From positions 1 through 10,891 of the forward strand of contig BBXU01002860.1 of NCBI GenBank assembly GCA_001598975.1: a stretch of DNA of 10,891 nucleotides, written 5' to 3'. The notes below the pieces were generated by a model. The model was not told the origin of the DNA. It saw only the letters and a program-made list of their open reading frames with translations, and did no database searches. The stretch comes from Parachlorella kessleri (lineage: Eukaryota > Chlorophyta > Trebouxiophyceae > Chlorellales > Chlorellaceae). Made by a program: the position numbers and the translations under genes. Every line of letters begins with the position of its first letter. Position 1 is the first letter of the stretch. Positions 1-8,362 of the stretch are shown here, piece after piece.

Positions 1-196
1 ACCCATGCTAATAACTGAGGGAACTACTGGCTCAGAACTCAGGCAAGACTCAGGCGTCCTGCATCCAGTCCTGTCAGTACAGCCCGCTCTCACCCCCTGT
101 TCGCACTACCTGCCACCCATGCTAATAACTGCATTCAGCACCTGTACACGTCCCCAACCTCTCCTCTGCTCGCACCACAGCACCATCAACAATAAC
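1..196. repeat. Left-edge degenerate tandem repeat block
   Basis: At least three partial copies of a diverged unit lie here. ACCCATGCTAATAACTG occurs at 1-17 and again at 115-131. The second copy follows GCATCCAG (61-68), GTCAGTACAG (73-82) and TCGCACTACCTGCCACCC (101-118). A further diverged copy (about 131-196) carries CCCAACCTCTCCTCTG and a CGCACCAC block. The same words occur in the same order and orientation near 10183-10340 and 10568-10640. No terminal inverted repeats, target-site duplication or coding capacity is visible, so I call it a local minisatellite-like family and not a mobile element. The block is cut by the window edge. Confidence 0.7.
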
Positions 197-623
197 CTTG
201 CAAAATTTCAGTCTGCAGGTCCACGGAGCAAGGGCAGGAGTGCATGGGATCCCCTGCGCCCAGCTTTGACAGCTCCATACACTCCGGCACACCCACAAGG
301 ATAACCTTGCCGGTTGCCACACTCACAGGTACGCTCCCTGTCTGGGTTGTATGCCACCGGACATATTCGATAGCGAGCACACCACCCCCGGTTGTTCTGA
401 CCATACCACCAGCAGGGACTGGTATGTTGCTGCGGATGGCTGTGACTACACCCATCTACCAACTGGCGCGAGCTGACGGCCCACCAGTAAACCCCCGAAC
501 CATACAAGAAATCACAACCGTGGAATCCCCTCCACGTCAGCTGCACCAGCCACTGGTGTGCGACCATTTAATCCCATGCCGCCGACCGTCAATCCTAACA
601 CCACGGGCCTGTGGCATCTCTAC
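186..623 (-). other. Intron 3 and unresolved terminal exon of the GET1 gene
   Basis: Exon 3 of the minus-strand GET1-like gene ends at 624 in phase 1 with donor GTAGAG, so at least one more exon is expected. Four acceptors keep the frame. A CAG at 431-430 opens an exon from 429 to a stop at 323, adding 35 residues including SLLVVW and PGVVCSL. A GAG at 531-530 opens 529 to a stop at 456, adding 24 residues including TVVISCMV. A well-formed GCAG at 542-541 gives only nine residues and no membrane segment. Acceptors near 443-436 would enter a longer frame that stays open to 186. None of the four clearly matches the third membrane helix of the family. No TGTAA on the minus strand is visible below 624, so the transcript end may use another signal or lie outside the window. 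Confidence 0.4.
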
Positions 624-1518
624 CTGTCAGCAGCGCCAGCCACCGCCCCAGGGGCCAGACATGCCGCGGCTCTATCCAGGCAACCACCGCCGAGGTCCCC
701 AGCCAGCTTCGCGCCACCAGGAAGGCTAACAGGGCCAAGCGTAGCCCCTGGGGCAGCTTCAACACACGCTGGGATTGGGCAGCAGCCTGCTGGGAAAAAT
801 CAGGGTGGGGGCGATCAACACCACAGCTTAAATGTGCACAGAACTCAAGGCCCCCGCAGGGGGCACACCACAGGCTGCGCTACAAGCCTCTTGTGGGGGC
901 TGCTGTCTCCCACCTCGGGGGGTCCACCAGCGCTGTGAAATTACCTTTGCAACAGCAGCAGCTACCAGCACCTCATACCTGCTGGCCTCGCAGCTGCGCA
1001 AGCTCCCTTTCTAGGGCTATTGCCTTCCGGTCGGCCTTGGCGCTCTGTGCAAAGGTGTCCGGGTGGTTCAGCAGCGCAGCCTGCCGCTTCAGGTGGGCCA
1101 CCTCTGCTCCAAGAGCCGCCTGCCGCGCAGCTGTGTCAGGCACCTGGGACGACAGCACGTGGGGTGGGCAAGCAATTTCGGTACACAGGTAGCTCGGGAC
1201 CCGAGGGCGGGCGGCACCTGTCGGGCGCCGGCAGGCTTCGGGTAAGGCGTCACGGCTGCCCTTGGCCTGGAAGCTTAACAGAAGCACAAGCCCCGTGCTG
1301 CCAAGGCTCAGCAAGTATCCGGCAATCTAAAAACGGTGCTCTTCTTGAACCCTGGCAGTGGGCAACTGCGTGCATGTCAGCTACAAGCAAAATGTAATAT
1401 TGTATACGCTGGTTACCTTGAGTCGATAAAGGGACACCTCAAGGAGCCTGAGCAGCAGGCTGAGGAACAAGACAGCCAACGCCAGCTGGGCGATGCCCGA
1501 CCCATCTTTCAACTCCAT
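624..1518 (-). CDS. GET1: GET1/WRB-family tail-anchored protein insertion receptor, C-terminus unresolved
   Basis: GET1 (WRB/CHD5 family) is an ER membrane protein that, with a GET2/CAML-type partner, receives tail-anchored proteins from the GET3 ATPase. Three exons read on the minus strand: 1518-1417 (34 codons), 1143-979 (55 codons) and 789-624 (55 codons plus one base). The first two junctions are phase 0 and the third is phase 1. Residues about 9-32 form a membrane segment (IAQLALAVLFLSLLL). Residues about 40-88 are a charged helix with LKRQAALLNHPDTFAQSAK, which matches the cytosolic GET3-binding coiled coil in position and pattern. Exon 3 gives a second hydrophobic segment followed by WPLGRWLALL, equivalent to the PL-x-R-L stretch before the last helix of the family. 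The ATG is the first in frame, with an upstream in-frame stop. The exon 3 acceptor could be 3 bases further in (AG at 788-787). Family assignment is good; the stop codon is not fixed. Confidence 0.78.
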
Positions 1519-1779
1519 AGTTTTATATACTGCAAAGCGCTTGCAATTGGGCTGGACCTTGGATCAGCCAAGCTGCCCCTATGTGGGGTCTCAGGAGTTT
1601 GAGATCGCTACATTTCTGGCCCATGCCAGCTCCCCGCGTTTGTCAGCCTTCACGAGCTGTGTCACCCACCCTTGCCTCACACATAAACCCAGCCCCTCAG
1701 CCATCACAAACTCTTTTGCAGCCTTTGCTCAGCAGTATTCTGGGGCCTGACACCACTAGGAACCTGAGTCTCAGGCACC
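1519..1779. promoter_or_regulatory. Divergent intergenic region between GET1 and the unknown gene
   Basis: Only 261 bp separate the two divergent start codons, so this stretch must contain both 5' UTRs and both core promoters, unless one begins inside the other gene. A TATA-like element (minus strand TATATAAAA, plus strand 1521-1529) lies 2 bases before the GET1 ATG. That is too close to act as a TATA box for a transcript starting before this ATG. No clear TATA box stands at a normal distance before the plus-strand ATG at 1780. The context of that ATG, CACCATGG, is strong. Confidence 0.5.
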
Positions 1780-4291
1780 ATGGACGAGCTGCGCATTGCC
1801 GTCTCGCGCTGCCCTTTCCTGCACAAGGTCTGTGCTGCCCAGGGTGAAGGCGTGGCGATGCAGATAGCCATCCGCCCCTTCTCGCACGCGGTGCCAGGAG
1901 GACAGCCTGCTTCCAGTGATTTCTCTGCCAGCATCGAGGCCTCTGCGAGGCTGTTTCACGGCAGCAACGGCGTGGTGCCGCTCAAACGCTTCGCCGATGA
2001 GCAGCAGCAGGCTCCTGCAGCTGGGCTGACTGGCCAGCATGGCGGCTGCCCGTATCACAGGGCTGCCAGCCTGAAGGAGGGCCACTTGTCCACCAGTGAA
2101 GCTGCCGGTCCCAGCCTGATGCTGACCGGCAGCCTAGTGTCGCCGGCGGAGCCCAAGCAGCAGGCGGCAGTCGTGCAGCCTGTCAGGGGGTTGCCGCTCG
2201 CTTCGATGAGCCTGTCAGCCTTTGGTTTCCTGGTAAGCCAGTGGCGCTGTTACCTGGCGGGCCTGGGCTGAGCATTGGGTGCAGCACGCGCTGCCTTGCC
2301 TGGCTCACCAATCCAAGAGGTGCAGGCTACAAGCATCCTGTCAAGCGAAGCGGCAGTGTGAACTGCTTGGGTTGTGCGGACCGAGTTCAGTATAACGTGT
2401 GTGGTCCTGAGCTAATTAGGTCCTCTAGGTGGCCAGTGCATTGCCATACTGGCGGGAAATAACATTTCCTTTGACGTGTTGTTGCCCCCCTGCAGCCGGA
2501 TCCAGGGGAGTTCTTCCGCCGCGCCGCCCGGCCCCGCAAGCCCCAACAGCAACAGCACAAGAAGCCGCAGCAGCAGCAGCAGCGCAGCAGCACGAGCCAC
2601 GCCGGCGGTGGCACCGGCCAGCGCACAGGTAGCGGCCCAACTAACAAGCCGACATCACCCAGCAGTTCACCATCCAATAGCTGCTCTGGCGGGAGTAGGG
2701 GTGGTGGTGCCAAGGGGTCGTCATCTTTGGGGTCGGCTGGAGGTATTGGCGCTCACGGAGGAGGAATAAAGAGCACGCATGCAGCGGGTGAGTGCTGGTT
2801 CATGCTTGCTACCTGAGGGAGGTTTGGTTTGCGGACCTCTTGGCTTTTGGCACTTCTGTGATGGCCCTGCTTTGGTGGGGTGCGCCGTGCTGGAGCGCAA
2901 TCGGCATCTGAGCCGCCACCGTTCAGATAGGCAGGAGACTGCCATTGTATTGCTATTGTTGGTACGTCAGGCAAGCAGGCGGCAGGAGGTTTGGAAGACA
3001 TTGTTGACATTGCACATTGTGCCGTCGCCTCACCGTGGGCAGGCAGCGCGCAGTACCTCACCCGGCCGCGCAGCCTCAAAAACAAATTCATGGGAGGCTG
3101 CTCTTCCAGGTGGCGGAGCCGGCGGTCAGTGCCCCTTGCGCAAGTTCTTTGGCCCCCTGGGCGGCCTGCTGCCGCTCACAGCCAGCGGGCGGCTGGAGTG
3201 CCCCTCGGCCATAGTCAAGATGCGGGCGGTGGTAGCAGGGCTGAAGCCAGTGAGGGACTTGAGGCCCCAGGTGAGAGAAAGGTTTAGCAGATTCTCAGTC
3301 CCCTGGTGTGCTTTGAGCAGTGCACGCGTAAGGAACTTGTCAACTGGCGGCAATTCTGTTGCTGTAGACATGTATGAAACAGCCACCAAAGCATCAGCCT
3401 GGAGCGGCGCTGACGCCACCATGGCGCTTTGGTCTGTCTGCAGGCTCTGCCTGTGCGAGCTGTTGCCATGGGCACTACGGCTGTGCTGGCGAACGTGCCG
3501 TGTGGCATGTGGCGGGAGCACACGCGCAAGTTCTCGCCCGAGTGGTTTGTGGCAGTGCATGCCACCATACCCTTTGTTGCGGTGAGTGAGTGGACAGTTT
3601 GTGTGAACTCATTGTATCTTCTGTGCCCCCCCCCCCCCCCCCTCCTCTCCAGCTTTGGTGGCTTAGCTTGCAAGCATGAGACACCCACCGGGAGTTGCCG
3701 TGCCCCCTGCTCATGAGTGTGCCGACAGATCTGCGAGGTTCTGACAAATAGACAGAATCTGCTTGTCCTCCTTGCAGATGCTGCGCAAGGCGGTGCTGAT
3801 GCCCAAGTGGGCCATCCTGCTGACCATCCTCGGCTCAGTCGCCGGGCAGCAGGTGAGCGGTGGGCAGGGGGGGATCATGTTCTGCTCGGTATGGCGCAAG
3901 TCTGCTTGGCGTCTGTGAGGCTTGTGGCAGTTGGAAGGGAGCTAAGAGCGCGGAGGGTAAATGTTTGCAGTGGAGGCAATATTAGGAAGGGAGCCTACGT
4001 CATGTTGGAAGATATGCAGCAACATAGACTGGCAGAGCTGGGTGGCACTTTTACGCTGGGTGCTGGCCTGATTGCTTGATCTTCGTTGCTGGGCTGCAGG
4101 TGGGAGCAAAGCTGGAGCGCAAGCGCATAGAGCTGGCCCAGCACAGCAGGCACAAGGCTGACAGCAGTAATGGAGCTCCCAAGCCGTGCCGTGACGAGGC
4201 GCTGGGTGGGCTTCGGGGCGGGATGGGTGTGGCTGGCTTGCCACACCTGCTGGGGTGGCAGCATGCTGGAACTCCCGTGGCTGCTTCCTAG
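1780..4291 (+). CDS. Conserved plant/algal protein of unknown function, membrane-associated, six exons
   Basis: Exons: 1780-2232, 2496-2787, 3110-3270, 3444-3581, 3778-3852 and 4100-4291. All junctions are GT-AG and the frame holds throughout (437 codons with stop). I recognise the pattern from land-plant proteins of unknown function. An N-terminal RCPFL (residues 10-14) is followed by LFHG..GVVPL (58-68). A variable linker rich in Gln, Gly and Ser (about 152-250) comes next. The conserved C-terminal half has FFGPLGGLLPL (261-271), ECPSAIV (278-284), LRPQALPV, then MWREHTRKFSPEWFVAVHA (324-342) and MLRKAVLMPK (349-358). Hydrophobic stretches at about 306-321, 335-348 and 355-371 suggest membrane association, but no clear targeting peptide is visible. 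The C-terminal 63 residues are basic at first, then Gly-rich. Four Cys-Pro motifs occur at 11, 90, 256 and 279. The start has a strong CACCATGG context. I do not know its biochemical role. Structure confidence is high, function unknown. Confidence 0.85.
3626..3642 (+). repeat. C17 homopolymer tract in intron 4 of the unknown gene
   Basis: Seventeen consecutive C residues are followed by TCCTCTCCAG, with its AG at 3651-3652. The tract lies inside the intron between 3582 and 3777. With the following pyrimidines it forms a textbook polypyrimidine tract for an acceptor that would not keep the protein intact. On the other strand it is a G17 run able to form a G-quadruplex. Confidence 0.9.
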
Positions 4292-4640
4292 GCGGCATAA
4301 CTCTTGAGGATGACCTCCTAGAAAGATGCGCCTGGCAGGCTGCTTGCGGCAACTATGGCCAGCGTGCGCACTTTCTTGGGCGTCGATGGCAGCACCCTTT
4401 GCAGGACATAGGAACTCAAGCGCTTGGAACTATATCTGAATTGCAGCCATGCTGGCTATGCGACGACTATTTTACCTACTAGGTATTTGGCTTGCAGGGG
4501 CATGGTATGTCAGAGAAGCTTCCGACCCGCCTCCCCTCCGTACTATTTCACATAAGCCCTTTTTGGCAGGTTGGATAACCCATAGGTGGGAATTTTATGG
4601 CGCGTGTGTGTCACAATTTGTAAGCAGCTTTTGGATGACT
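4292..4640 (+). other. Probable 3' UTR of the unknown gene
   Basis: This stretch runs from the stop codon to just past the TGTAA at 4619-4623. It shows no coding continuation with splice support. The length of about 350 bases is reasonable for a chlorophyte 3' UTR. Confidence 0.55.
4619..4623 (+). terminator. TGTAA polyadenylation signal of the unknown gene
   Basis: TGTAA is the usual chlorophyte poly(A) signal. This is the first plus-strand copy I find downstream of the stop codon at 4289-4291. Cleavage would be expected about 10-20 bases further on. Confidence 0.6.
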
Positions 4641-5303
4641 GAATGTGGATGAAAGAAGAGGAGGGTGATGGGAAACAGCGCTGCTGCCTTGGACGCCGGC
4701 GAACTTGCTAAAAGCTCAGCAGGTGGTGCCCCAGCTGACAATCAGGGCACAAGTTGTATGGTAGGATCAGACAGTCAGGCCAAACCTCAGTTGAAACCCC
4801 CATACCATGCATGTAGCTCCAATGGTATGCATCTAAACTGTTTCTGACCAACCTCATATGGCAATGGCCGTTGGCACAACCCACCATGGTATTGCCGTAT
4901 CGCGTACGGTGGAAGAGTGGTTCGGTGGAAGGGGAGTTTCAAAGAGCACCGTAGGCAAACGAACATGGCGATCGCATATGGGAGGGTTTTGTGCAAGCCC
5001 GCACTTCTCCACGTGAAAGATCGGCCAAAGTAACTTCCCGCCGTTTTTGTCAACGCTTGTCCTGCCTGCAATTCCCTGCCTAAAAGCGCTCGAGATTGAG
5101 GAATAACCCACCGACACCAAACACTACTCACTTGATTCCTTTCCGGGACCGGAGACAGACTCCTCTCACTCGCGACGACCTGCAACCTGCCCTGTGTCGG
5201 GTAACTCTGTAGACCCGAGTGCAGCTCCTTCCACAGGCCTTCGTTGGTCTTTGCGGGCCCTTGGCGTTTCAAGTGGCGCCCAAAAAACCGGGACTGCCAA
5301 ACC
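4641..5303 (+). promoter_or_regulatory. Upstream region and 5' UTR of the bZIP gene, with a G-box
   Basis: About 660 bp separate the previous gene's poly(A) signal from the bZIP ATG. The region is less GC-rich than the exons. It carries a palindromic G-box CACGTG at 5010-5015, the classic plant bZIP/bHLH target, about 290 bp before the ATG. A small inverted repeat, CCGTA at 4895-4899 and TACGG at 4905-4909, lies further up. I see no convincing TATA box. A minus-strand open frame across this region (about 4787-5404) has no family resemblance and overlaps the bZIP start, so I treat it as chance. Confidence 0.5.
5010..5015. promoter_or_regulatory. G-box (CACGTG)
   Basis: This is a perfect six-base palindrome CACGTG in the context CTCCACGTGAAAG. 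Plant bZIP factors bind ACGT cores. The site lies upstream of a bZIP gene, so autoregulation is possible but unproven. Other CACGTG copies occur at 1156-1161 (GET1 intron 1), 7333-7338 (bZIP intron 4) and 9657-9662 (3' region), so one copy alone is weak evidence. Confidence 0.45.
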
Positions 5304-8063
5304 ATGGCTACCATGGTTGAGAGTGACTTCCTGTCCAACCTTTTCAAGGTTGGCTCGAACCTGAGCTTGCCGAGAATAGACTCCGAGGCCCAGGTGGGTT
5401 GCACGCGGTCCCCGACTGTGGTGTCGTCGGACGAGTGTGGTGGTGAAAAGCTCGCTAAGAACGTCTATAGCAACAGGCACACTGTGATCACGCAGTTTCA
5501 AGACTTTCTCAAGAAAATACCCTCAGCCACTAACCTTGCGGGGGTGGATGTTGGGCCAGAGCCCAGCCCTCGGGACGGGTCCAATGGCGTTCCAAGGGTC
5601 CCTTCCTTGGACTTCATCAGGTAACAAGCTGTGTGCTGAGCTGCAGTTTGCTGTCCTCATTAGCTCGCTATTTACACTACCCAGGGCTGGACAGCTGCTC
5701 GGTGAAGGCCTCCTCACTTAGGCACCGCCTTTAAAACCTGGGTACCGCTGCGCTGGTGTGCGTGCGGTGCACGATACCGTGTAGCAGGGAACCACCCTCA
5801 CCCTCTCAGCACCTTTTCAATACTTTCTGTGCAGGGCCTTTCTGAACGCCAGCAGGCCGCCACCGGAGCTGGCCCAGCAGACGCTGCCCGGCCAAGGTAG
5901 GCTGGGAGAGGCTGCTGGAAGTGGGCGGGCAGCGCCCTGTTTTGCAGGCGGCGCCGCAACTCTAGCACTTTGCTTGCTCGCTCGCTCCCTCGGCTGCCTC
6001 TTTCGGTTGCCCTGTGAGAGCTGTCAGGCCAGCAGGCTGATAGCTGTCTGGTAAGTTATTTATCGCCAAGCATCGGGCGTTTGGCAGGGAAGGTGGCACT
6101 GGAGCCTGGGCCTGCCTGGAAACATGGTCTGACCTGTTGGTCAGGGGTGGTGTGCAGGGGGTGTCGGGTGCGTGATTCCCAGCCTGGAGCTCAACAGCTC
6201 GCTGGCGCTGGACCTGCCTCCGCGCTTCAAGCAGGAGCCGCTGGACCTCTGCCCAGAGCCGCTGGCGGCAGCTGCAGCGCCAGCCCACAGCACCTCCAGC
6301 GGCGAGGGCAGCGAGACCGACCCCTGCTCGCCCATGGCAGCAGCCGCGCTGCAGCGTGTCGCAGGCTCCGTGGCCGCGGCACGGCCGCCGTACCCGGCGC
6401 TGCCTATCAGCACGCTGCACGGCGGCGTCGGCGCCCCGGCGCCAGCGGCCGGCGCCGGCGCCCTGCTGCACCCAGCCTCCCTGGCGGCAGCGCTGGTGCA
6501 GAATGCGCAGCTACAGGGGCTAGCAGCGGGGGGGCCTGGCGGCCTTGCGCTGTACGGCGCAGCGTGCATGTCGCCTACCGGCGCCGGCGGGGTCCCCGCC
6601 CTGGCGACGCCCATGCTGGGGAACAGCGGCGGCCGCACAGGTGGCGGCGCTGCCGGGGCGTCTGATGGTACCAACGGCGGGGGCAGCGGGGCCGGCTCGG
6701 AGCCCCAGTCCAGGAACCAGGACCCGACAACCAAGCAGGAGCTGCGCCGTGCCCGCAGGTGTGTGCACCGCAGCTGGGGCGCGTGTTCTTATAGACTATT
6801 TATAGACTAGGGTGCTGTAGTCGGGTGCAATCTGTCGTGCCTGGATGTCCCACAGGTGTGCCGGTGTACCTTCTTGAGTGGCCTGGAACGCCTTGACCCT
6901 TGGACTGGTGGCTTTTGAGCCGCTGCATAGCAGTGCTGCAAGTGGGCGCTTGACGTAGGTGCAGCGTTGGGTGTGGACGCCTACCGTTGTGGCCCTGCCA
7001 GTCTTTAACCGCACCAGGTGCCCAGGTGGCCATCAGTGGTGCTCTTTGGTGGGAACATTGGACAGTCCACTTATGTGTCATGTGGCGCTCAATGCTTTGC
7101 AGAATGCTGTCAAACCGTGAGTCTGCCCGGCGGTCGCGCAAGCGCAAGCAGGAGCACCTGCATGAGCTGGAGAACCAGGTAGGGGTGGTGGTGGTAGGAG
7201 AAGGGAGCCTCCCAACACTTGAGAAACAGAACAAGTGGGACGGGGAGCGCTTTAAGCGTGGCATGGGGTCTGTCGTGGTCATGTGTTGTGCAGGCAGCGC
7301 ACCATGCGGCTTGCCATTATGGTTCGCGCTGCCACGTGCACCTTGCTGTGTTGTTGGGAGTGTGCAGTGCTAGCCAGCACTGTACGCAACCTGCAGCACC
7401 CTTGCAGCGCATCGGTGCGCGGAGGCAGCACCCAAAGCAAGGGTACCCTCCCAGCGTGGCGGCCAGACCATCGCGGCGCTGCCTCTGCCGTGATGTGACG
7501 TGATCTGTTGTGTGGGCTGCTGGTGCTGCAGATGGCGGTGCTGGAGGCGGCACGCGCTGAGCTGGCGCTGCAGCTGGGGCGCCAGCAGGAGCTTCTCAGG
7601 GCGCGGGACGCTGAGCTGGCGATGCTGAGAGCGGAGAATGAGCGGCTCAAGGCCGCTGCAGCGACGGGATCAACTGTCAACGTCAAGGTGCGACGGGAGG
7701 GGGGCATCGCCTACAGGCGAGGATGGCACTGCGGCCGCTGCTGCGCGTGGCAGTGCGGGTGGGGGCTCAAGCCGGGAGCAAGGCAGGCTGACGGCTTGTC
7801 TGTAGACCTGCCCTTGTGAGGCTGTGAAGGGGATCCTCGTCTGCTTTGCAGCGATTCTTTGTGTGCATGTGCGCCTAACATCTGTGGCGTTGCTTGGAAG
7901 AGCTGGCTGATGTGGAGGCCAGCATGCCACCTCAGTGTGCATTCCATTGTACGTACTGCAGGAGGAGCAGCTTGCTGCGGCGCCTGCCAGCGCCAAGCGC
8001 GCGCGGCGGCCGCCCCCGGCCGAGCCGCGTAAGGCGGCAGGAGGCGGGGATCTGGAGCAGTGA
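5304..8063 (+). CDS. bZIP transcription factor, plant group C (Opaque-2)-like basic region, six exons
   Basis: Exons: 5304-5620, 5835-5896, 6158-6758, 7103-7178, 7532-7687 and 7962-8063. All are GT-AG and in frame (438 codons with stop). The DNA-binding region crosses introns 3 and 4. RRARRMLSNRESARRSRKRK (about 323-342) has the invariant N331-x7-R339, then x9 and the first zipper Leu at 349. The zipper runs to about 391. The SNRESARRSRKRKQ core closely resembles plant group C bZIPs (Opaque-2, bZIP10/25/63 type), although length and flanks differ. The N-terminus (1-126) has three S-centred basophilic kinase motifs. Residues 127-320 are a low-complexity Ala/Gly/Pro region containing FKQEP (150-154), a SUMO-consensus-like site. 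A basic patch KRARRP (416-421) near the end could add to nuclear import. The first ATG (ACCATGGC) was chosen; a second in frame at 5313 also has good context. The role is nuclear, binding ACGT-core DNA as a dimer; target genes are unknown. Confidence 0.92.
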
Positions 8064-8332
8064 TGGAGGTGGCCTTTGCTGCCGGGGCAAGCAGGAGGCT
8101 CGCCGCGTGCCGAGGCTGGCTGCCAAGTCCTTGCCAAGGCTGGCTGGAGGGGCAGGCATGGAGCTAAGTTTTGGAGGGAGCGAAAGCATACATGAGGAGG
8201 GCAGGGGGGCAGCTGCTTCCAGGGGGGGAGCGCAGAGGGCTGGTGGAAGGCTGGAAGCCGGGGAACAGGACTGCTGCTGCCCTGTGCCCTTGGTGGAACA
8301 CCTCCTCCCCGGGCAGCTGGGCTAAACCTCTG

Positions 8333-8362
8333 GGCCAGGCAGGCAGGCAGGCTGGCTGGCTG
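8333..8362 (+). repeat. GGCA/GGCT microsatellite
   Basis: Four AGGC units (8337-8352) are followed by TGGC units (8353-8360). Scattered GGCTGGC motifs continue to about 8443. This is a short tetranucleotide tract just after the bZIP stop codon. Confidence 0.8.

Noticed and set aside
244..729. 161-codon plus-strand open frame
   Set aside because: It lies antisense to GET1 exon 3 and its 3' region, and the protein is Pro/Thr-rich low complexity without family resemblance.
611..1192. 193-codon plus-strand open frame
   Set aside because: It is the antisense shadow of GET1 exons 2 and 3, which have clear family motifs.
2387..2713. Minus-strand Leu/Cys-rich open frame resembling membrane sequence
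   Set aside because: Its hydrophobic runs are the antisense of the CAG-rich Gln tract in exon 2 of the plus-strand gene.
4787..5404. 205-codon minus-strand open frame across the bZIP upstream region
   Set aside because: It has no recognisable family or domain, odd composition, no splice context, and overlaps the well-supported bZIP start on the other strand.
6141..6734. 197-codon minus-strand open frame
   Set aside because: It is antisense to bZIP exon 3; GC-rich coding sequence commonly leaves long open frames on the other strand.
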